The translations under genes and the position numbers were made by a program. A DNA stretch of 10,538 nucleotides, from contig CADBNX010000135.1 of NCBI GenBank assembly GCA_902796115.1, forward strand, positions 1 to 10,538, written 5' to 3'. Position 1 is the stretch's first letter. Every line of letters starts with the position of its first letter. The notes under the pieces are model-generated. The model was not told the origin of the DNA and made no database searches. It saw nothing but the letters and a program-made list of their open reading frames with translations. This document shows, one piece after another, positions 7,059-10,538 of this stretch. The stretch is from an uncultured Eubacteriales bacterium (GTDB lineage: Bacteria; Bacillota; Clostridia; Christensenellales; Aristaeellaceae).

Positions 7059-7976
7059 CTATTTCAGGAATCCGGAGATGATCCGCTCCTCCGCTTCCTT
7101 TTCCGTCAGTCCCAGTGTCATCAGCTTGATCAGCTGCTCCCCGGCGATTTTCCCGATCGCCGCCTCATGGATCAGTGAGGCTTCGGTATGATTCGCTTCC
7201 AGCGAAGGCACAGCCAGGATCTTTCCCTCGTCCATGATGATCGAATCGCATTCCGTATGCCCGTGGCAGGGCGCGTTGCCGATCAGGCGGGCGTCGAATT
7301 TCTGCCACGAACGCTCCTGCGCGACGGAGCGCGACACCACGTCCGCGCTGCAGCTTTCCCCGTTCAGTTCTACCCGGTATACGCTCTCTGCCTTCTGTTC
7401 GCCGTGGGTGAGCAGTCTCTCCTTCACCACGAGGCGCGCGCCTTCCTGCAGCTTCGCTTCGGTCGTGCGCATGGTGGAATCCACGCCCCGGATCTGCACC
7501 ATTTCCATTTCCATGAAGCTGTCGGGCTCCATATACACCTGCGTGACCGGGTTCAGGATGCGTTTCCCCGATCCGTCCCCTTCGCCGTAGTGCTTTTCCA
7601 CATAGCGTACGCGCGCGCCGCGGCCCACATGGAAACGATGGATACCGTCGTGCTGCGAATCCTGCGCGCCGCAGTTGGAAATGCCGCAGCCGGCCACGAT
7701 CACCACATCGCTGTCTTCCCCGATGTAAAAGTCGTTGTACACCGCTTCCCGATAGCCGCTTTCGGAGAGCACCACCGGGATATGCACGCTCTCCTTCCGC
7801 GTGCCGGGTTTGATGCGGATATCGATCCCGCTCACATCGGTCTTTGAACTGATCTCGATATTCGCGGTGCTGCGCCGGCCCGTGCTCTGACCGTTCGCGC
7901 GGATATTGTACGCGCCTTCCGGCACCTCGTGCAGATCCGCCACCTCGGCCAGGATCCGCTTCTGTATCTCGTCCAT
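7059..7976 (-). CDS. sufB: SufB/SufD-family Fe-S cluster scaffold protein (minimal SUF)
   Basis: Scaffold subunit on which Fe-S clusters are assembled with the ATPase SufC in the cytoplasm. At 305 residues it is well short of E. coli SufB (about 495) and lacks the long N-terminal part, as in minimal SufCB systems of anaerobes and archaea. The C-terminal core is well conserved: TECDS with C243, which I align by eye with the cluster-building cysteine of SufB (C405 in E. coli), SLEANH with E260 in the position of its partner glutamate, then IHEAAIGKI (269-277). The glycine- and cysteine-containing stretch GCGISNCG (96-103) is also typical of these short forms. The ATG at 7976 is one base past the sufC stop, with GGAGGAGG inside the end of sufC. 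No sufS, sufU or second SufD-like gene is in the window. Confidence 0.9.
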   Translation of the reverse strand: MDEIQKRILAEVADLHEVPEGAYNIRANGQSTGRRSTANIEISSKTDVSGIDIRIKPGTRKESVHIPVVLSESGYREAVYNDFYIGEDSDVVIVAGCGISNCGAQDSQHDGIHRFHVGRGARVRYVEKHYGEGDGSGKRILNPVTQVYMEPDSFMEMEMVQIRGVDSTMRTTEAKLQEGARLVVKERLLTHGEQKAESVYRVELNGESCSADVVSRSVAQERSWQKFDARLIGNAPCHGHTECDSIIMDEGKILAVPSLEANHTEASLIHEAAIGKIAGEQLIKLMTLGLTEKEAEERIISGFLK

Positions 7977-7977
7977 G

Positions 7978-8718
7978 TCAGTTTTCCTCCTCCTCCAGGC
8001 GTTCGCACGCGGTCTCGGCGCTGGAAGTGCCGATCAGACCCGGCAGCACTTCCTCCCGGGTTCCGTGCTGTTTTACCCGCCCGTCCGCGATAACGATGAT
8101 CTCATCCGCGATGCGCAGGATCCGCTCCTGATGGCTGATCACCAGGATGGAGGAATCCTGAATGCTCTTCCTCATGTTCTCAAACACCCGGATCAGGCTC
8201 TGGAAACTCCACAGGTCGATTCCGGCCTCCGGTTCGTCGAACACGGACAGCCGCGTTGCCCGCGCCAGCACTGTCGCGATCTCGATTCGCTTGAGCTCAC
8301 CCCCGGAAAGGCTGGCATTCACCTCGCGGTTGATATAGTCCCGCGCGCACAGACCGACCCTGGACAGATACTCGCAGCTTTCCGCCACGCTCAGGTTCCT
8401 GCCCGCCGCCATGCGCATCAGATCCAGCACTTCGATCCCCTTGAAGCGGACCGGCTGCTGCATCGCGTAGCTGATGCCGCGTTTCGCGCGTTCGGTAATC
8501 CCGAGGGCAGTGATATCCTCCCCGTCGAAGAGGATCTGCCCGGAGGTGGGCCTGATGACGCCCGATATCAGCCTGGCCAGTGTGGATTTTCCGCCCCCGT
8601 TCGGGCCGGTAATCACAACAAAGCGGTCGGGGACGATCACAAAACTGACGTCCCGTACAATATCGAGCGTTTTCCCGTTTTCTTCCACTTCATAAGTCAC
8701 ATTCCGCAATTCAAGCAT
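7978..8718 (-). CDS. sufC: Fe-S cluster assembly ATPase SufC
   Basis: ABC-type ATPase that partners the SufB scaffold and drives conformational changes during Fe-S cluster assembly. It is a soluble protein of 246 residues. Motifs are Walker A GPNGGGKST (38-46), Q-loop QQP (87-89), signature LSGGE (137-141), Walker B LSVFDE (157-162) running into PEAGIDLWS, and H-loop H196 in ISHQE. The FDEPEAGIDLW form is that of the short clostridial and archaeal SufC proteins, rather than the DETDSGLD form of E. coli. I chose the ATG at 8718: AAAGGAAG lies about nine bases upstream. An in-frame TTG six codons earlier directly abuts that ribosome binding site and is unlikely to be the start. This is the first gene of the eleven-gene run and has its own promoter. 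Confidence 0.93.
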   Translation of the reverse strand: MLELRNVTYEVEENGKTLDIVRDVSFVIVPDRFVVITGPNGGGKSTLARLISGVIRPTSGQILFDGEDITALGITERAKRGISYAMQQPVRFKGIEVLDLMRMAAGRNLSVAESCEYLSRVGLCARDYINREVNASLSGGELKRIEIATVLARATRLSVFDEPEAGIDLWSFQSLIRVFENMRKSIQDSSILVISHQERILRIADEIIVIADGRVKQHGTREEVLPGLIGTSSAETACERLEEEEN

Positions 8719-8753
8719 AAAAGCGCTTCCTTTCAAATAAGGGAGTCCGTCAC

Positions 8754-8782
8754 AGTATACCTTTTCCCGGTCGGAAAATCAA
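8754..8782 (-). promoter_or_regulatory. Sigma-A-type promoter of sufC and the downstream run
   Basis: On the minus strand a -35 box TTGATT (8782-8777) and a -10 box TATACT (8759-8754, 5 of 6 consensus bases) are separated by 17 bases. Initiation would be near 8747, giving a leader of about 29 bases to the sufC ATG. No other promoter of this quality was noticed by eye between the eleven genes, so this one may serve the whole run. I recognise no IscR or other Rrf2-type operator. Confidence 0.65.
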
Positions 8783-8796
8783 CCTGCAGAAAACGC

Positions 8797-8834
8797 GCCC
8801 GGCGCAAAAACCGTCATTTTTTCCCTTGCCGGGC
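8797..8834. repeat. Interrupted dyad between the divergent promoters
   Basis: Outer arms GCCCGGC (8797-8803) and GCCGGGC (8828-8834) are perfectly complementary. Inside them an A5 tract (8806-8810) faces a T6 tract (8817-8822), so a two-part stem with an internal loop can form. It sits between the sufC promoter and the promoter of the plus-strand ABC gene. It is not followed by a U-run in either direction, so it is not a simple terminator. It may be a binding site or a chance consequence of GC-rich sequence. Confidence 0.35.
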
Positions 8835-8846
8835 CGAAATTGCGTA

Positions 8847-8875
8847 TGGCTTTTTCTCAGGTTACGGGATATAAT
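8847..8875 (+). promoter_or_regulatory. Probable promoter of the ABC exporter gene
   Basis: A perfect TATAAT -10 box lies at 8870-8875. With a 17-base spacer the -35 would be TGGCTT (8847-8852), a poor match to TTGACA. Initiation would be near 8882, leaving a leader of about 56 bases. The weak -35 together with the adjacent inverted repeats suggests a regulated promoter, possibly one needing an activator, but this is inference. Confidence 0.5.
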
Positions 8876-8890
8876 CATTACCGTGAGGGG

Positions 8891-8906
8891 CATGCGTACG
8901 CGCATG
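8891..8906. promoter_or_regulatory. Candidate operator in the ABC exporter leader
   Basis: CATGCG and CGCATG flank a 4-base TACG spacer, a perfect 6-4-6 inverted repeat placed about 16 bases past the -10 box and 15 bases before the ribosome binding site. A second small inverted repeat (ATGAT-TC-ATCAT, 8904-8915) overlaps its right arm, and TAAT-C-ATTA (8872-8880) overlaps the -10 box. Position and symmetry fit a dimeric repressor site; a short RNA hairpin is also possible. No regulator gene is in the window. Confidence 0.4.
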
Positions 8907-8937
8907 ATTCATCATTCCGCAGGAGGAGAAGATACCG

Positions 8938-10538
8938 ATGCTTCAACGTTTCATCCACTATTACAGGCCTCACCGGAAAATGCTCATCCTTGACATGCTC
9001 GCCGCGCTGCTCATATCGGTCATCGGCATGGTCTACCCCATCATCACCAACAAAATGCTCAATCGGTACATTCCCGAAAAGATGTACACTACCATCGTTA
9101 TTGCCGGCATCATCGTACTGGTCCTGTACGCCGTGCGCATGCTGCTGCGCTATTTCGTGCAGTATTACGGACATCTGATCGGCGTGAAAATGCAGTCCTG
9201 CATGCGGCGGGATCTGTTCGCGCATCTGGAAAAACTGCCCTACCGTTTCTACGACAATCACGAGACCGGACGCATCATGACCCGGCTCACGAGCGATCTG
9301 TTTGAAATCTGCGAGCTGGCGCACCACGGCCCGGAAAACCTGCTGATTTCCTCGGTCATGATCCTGCTTTCCTTCTCCTACCTGTGCAGCATCAATGTGC
9401 CGCTCACGCTGATCATTTTTGCCTGCGTCCCTATCCTGGTGGCGGTAACGCTGCATTTCCGCAAGGCCATGCGCCGCGCGTTTGACAACAGACGCAAAAG
9501 CAACGCCACCATCAACGCCGCCGTGGAAAGCAGTGTCACCGGCATCCGTGTCACCAAGGCCTATACCAACGCGCAGCTGGAAGTGGAAAAATTTGAGCGG
9601 GGCGACCGCGAATTTGTGGAGGCTTCCCGTCAGGCATACCAGGCAATGGCCAAATTTTTCTCCGCCACAGCCTTCATCACCGACGTGTTCAACGTGATCA
9701 TCCTCATCGCCGGCGGCCTGTTCCTGTATGCCGGCCGTATATCCTTCGGCGATTATTCCACCTTTATCGTATCCGTGAACCTGTTCATCAGTCCCGTGAA
9801 TACGCTGATCAATTTCATGGAGCAGTACCAGAACGGCGTCAGCGGCTTCAAGCGTTTCCTGGAAATCATGGACGAAGAGCCCGAGAAGGATCAGCCTGAC
9901 GCCGTGCCGCTCAGGCACGTGCAGGGCAGCATCGAATTCCGCAACGTCAGCTATGCCTATGACCCCACGCAGGAGGTGCTGCACAACGTCAGCCTGCAGA
10001 TCCGCAGGGGGGAAAAGCTGGCGCTCGTCGGCCCGTCCGGCGGGGGCAAGACCACCCTTTGCCACCTGCTGCCCAATTTCTATGAGCTGCGTGAGGGCGA
10101 CGGAGCCATTCTGATCGACGGCGTGGATATCCGGAAGCTGACCCACGAATCCCTGCGCCGCAGCATCGGCATCGTGCAGCAGGATGTGTTCCTCTTCTCC
10201 GGCTCCATCCGCGACAACATCCTCTACGGCCGGCCCGACGCCACGGAAGAGGAAATCATCGAAGCCGCGAAGCGCGCCAATATCCATGATTATGTGATGT
10301 CGCTCGAAAACGGTTACGATACCGAAATCGGCGAGCGCGGCGTGAAGCTGTCCGGCGGGCAGAAGCAGCGCCTGTCGATCGCCCGGGTCTTCCTGAAGGA
10401 CCCGGCCATCCTGATCCTGGACGAAGCCACGAGCGCGCTGGACAATACCACGGAGGTGCTCATCCAGCAGTCGCTGGATGAACTGTGCAAGGGCCGCACC
10501 ACGCTGGTCGTGGCACACCGCCTCTCCACCATCCGCAA
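8938..10538 (+). CDS. ABC exporter half-transporter, membrane and ATPase domains fused (3' truncated by window)
   Basis: Type IV ABC exporter. An N-terminal six-helix membrane domain has hydrophobic segments at about 15-40, 51-73, 134-150, 153-173, 245-265 and 270-290. It is followed by a complete-looking nucleotide-binding domain: Walker A GPSGGGKTT (365-373), Q-loop at Q414/Q415 (IVQQDVF), signature LSGGQ (471-475), Walker B ILILDEA with D495 and E496, and H-loop H527. All catalytic residues are canonical, so as a homodimer it would have two active sites. The 533 residues visible are cut just after the H-loop, near the natural end for a protein of about 580. The ATG at 8938 has AGGAGGAG upstream (8921-8928). 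Related proteins export lipids, drugs or peptides; the substrate cannot be told. It is transcribed away from sufC. Confidence 0.93.
   Translation, partial: MLQRFIHYYRPHRKMLILDMLAALLISVIGMVYPIITNKMLNRYIPEKMYTTIVIAGIIVLVLYAVRMLLRYFVQYYGHLIGVKMQSCMRRDLFAHLEKLPYRFYDNHETGRIMTRLTSDLFEICELAHHGPENLLISSVMILLSFSYLCSINVPLTLIIFACVPILVAVTLHFRKAMRRAFDNRRKSNATINAAVESSVTGIRVTKAYTNAQLEVEKFERGDREFVEASRQAYQAMAKFFSATAFITDVFNVIILIAGGLFLYAGRISFGDYSTFIVSVNLFISPVNTLINFMEQYQNGVSGFKRFLEIMDEEPEKDQPDAVPLRHVQGSIEFRNVSYAYDPTQEVLHNVSLQIRRGEKLALVGPSGGGKTTLCHLLPNFYELREGDGAILIDGVDIRKLTHESLRRSIGIVQQDVFLFSGSIRDNILYGRPDATEEEIIEAAKRANIHDYVMSLENGYDTEIGERGVKLSGGQKQRLSIARVFLKDPAILILDEATSALDNTTEVLIQQSLDELCKGRTTLVVAHRLSTIR

Noticed and set aside
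5999..7081. A 360-codon plus-strand open frame opposite the aldo/keto reductase
   Set aside because: The minus-strand frame has the complete reductase tetrad and eight cluster cysteines; the antisense frame resembles nothing.
8719..8736. Upstream TTG start for sufC adding six residues
   Set aside because: The TTG directly abuts the AAAGGAAG ribosome binding site of the ATG at 8718, and the added residues are not part of the SufC family N-terminus.
8878..10518. A 546-codon open frame on the minus strand opposite the ABC exporter gene
   Set aside because: The plus-strand frame encodes a canonical ABC exporter with every motif in place. The antisense product is His-, Gln- and Asp-rich, has no recognisable domain and no plausible upstream signals. 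Long antisense frames are expected opposite GC-rich, codon-biased genes.

Overview
The window reads as ordinary chromosome from a GC-rich member of the Clostridia (Bacillota). The evidence is a minimal SufC-SufB Fe-S assembly pair, a ComEB-type dCMP deaminase with clostridial-looking motifs, an LCP cell-wall protein, a VanZ-like protein, RlmH and RecF. Strong GGAGG-type ribosome binding sites precede most genes. A gut or rumen clade such as Christensenellales or Oscillospirales would fit, but that placement is inference. I see no mobile element, CRISPR array, tRNA, rRNA or phage gene.

Layout: eleven genes run on the minus strand from about 8718 down to 105, with almost no space between them. 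In transcription order they are sufC, a sufB-like scaffold gene, an aldo/keto reductase with two 4Fe-4S motifs, a VanZ-like membrane protein, a membrane-dipeptidase-family peptidase, MTA/SAH nucleosidase, dCMP deaminase, an LCP protein, a HAD phosphatase, rlmH and recF. Three junctions are ATGA overlaps, two are 1-base gaps and the largest gap is 46 bases. No terminator is visible inside the run. A good sigma-A-type promoter (TTGATT, 17 bases, TATACT) lies just upstream of sufC and could drive the whole run.

At the left edge, beyond recF, a second good minus-strand promoter (TTGAAA, 17 bases, TAGAAT) and a ribosome binding site lead to an ATG at position 4. A further gene therefore probably begins there and runs out of the window. 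Between recF and that promoter lies a set of three related repeat arms able to form two mutually exclusive hairpins.

At the right, a 219-base intergenic region separates sufC from a divergent plus-strand gene starting at 8938. That gene encodes an ABC exporter half-transporter (membrane domain fused to ATPase) and is cut by the window end. Its leader holds a perfect 6-4-6 inverted repeat that looks like an operator.

Functionally the run mixes Fe-S cluster assembly and one likely Fe-S client, nucleotide and methionine salvage, cell-envelope functions, ribosome modification and DNA repair. Nothing in it amounts to a clear new system. The points most worth a second look are regulatory (both ends of the run), the position of recF behind rlmH, and the way the LCP protein is anchored.
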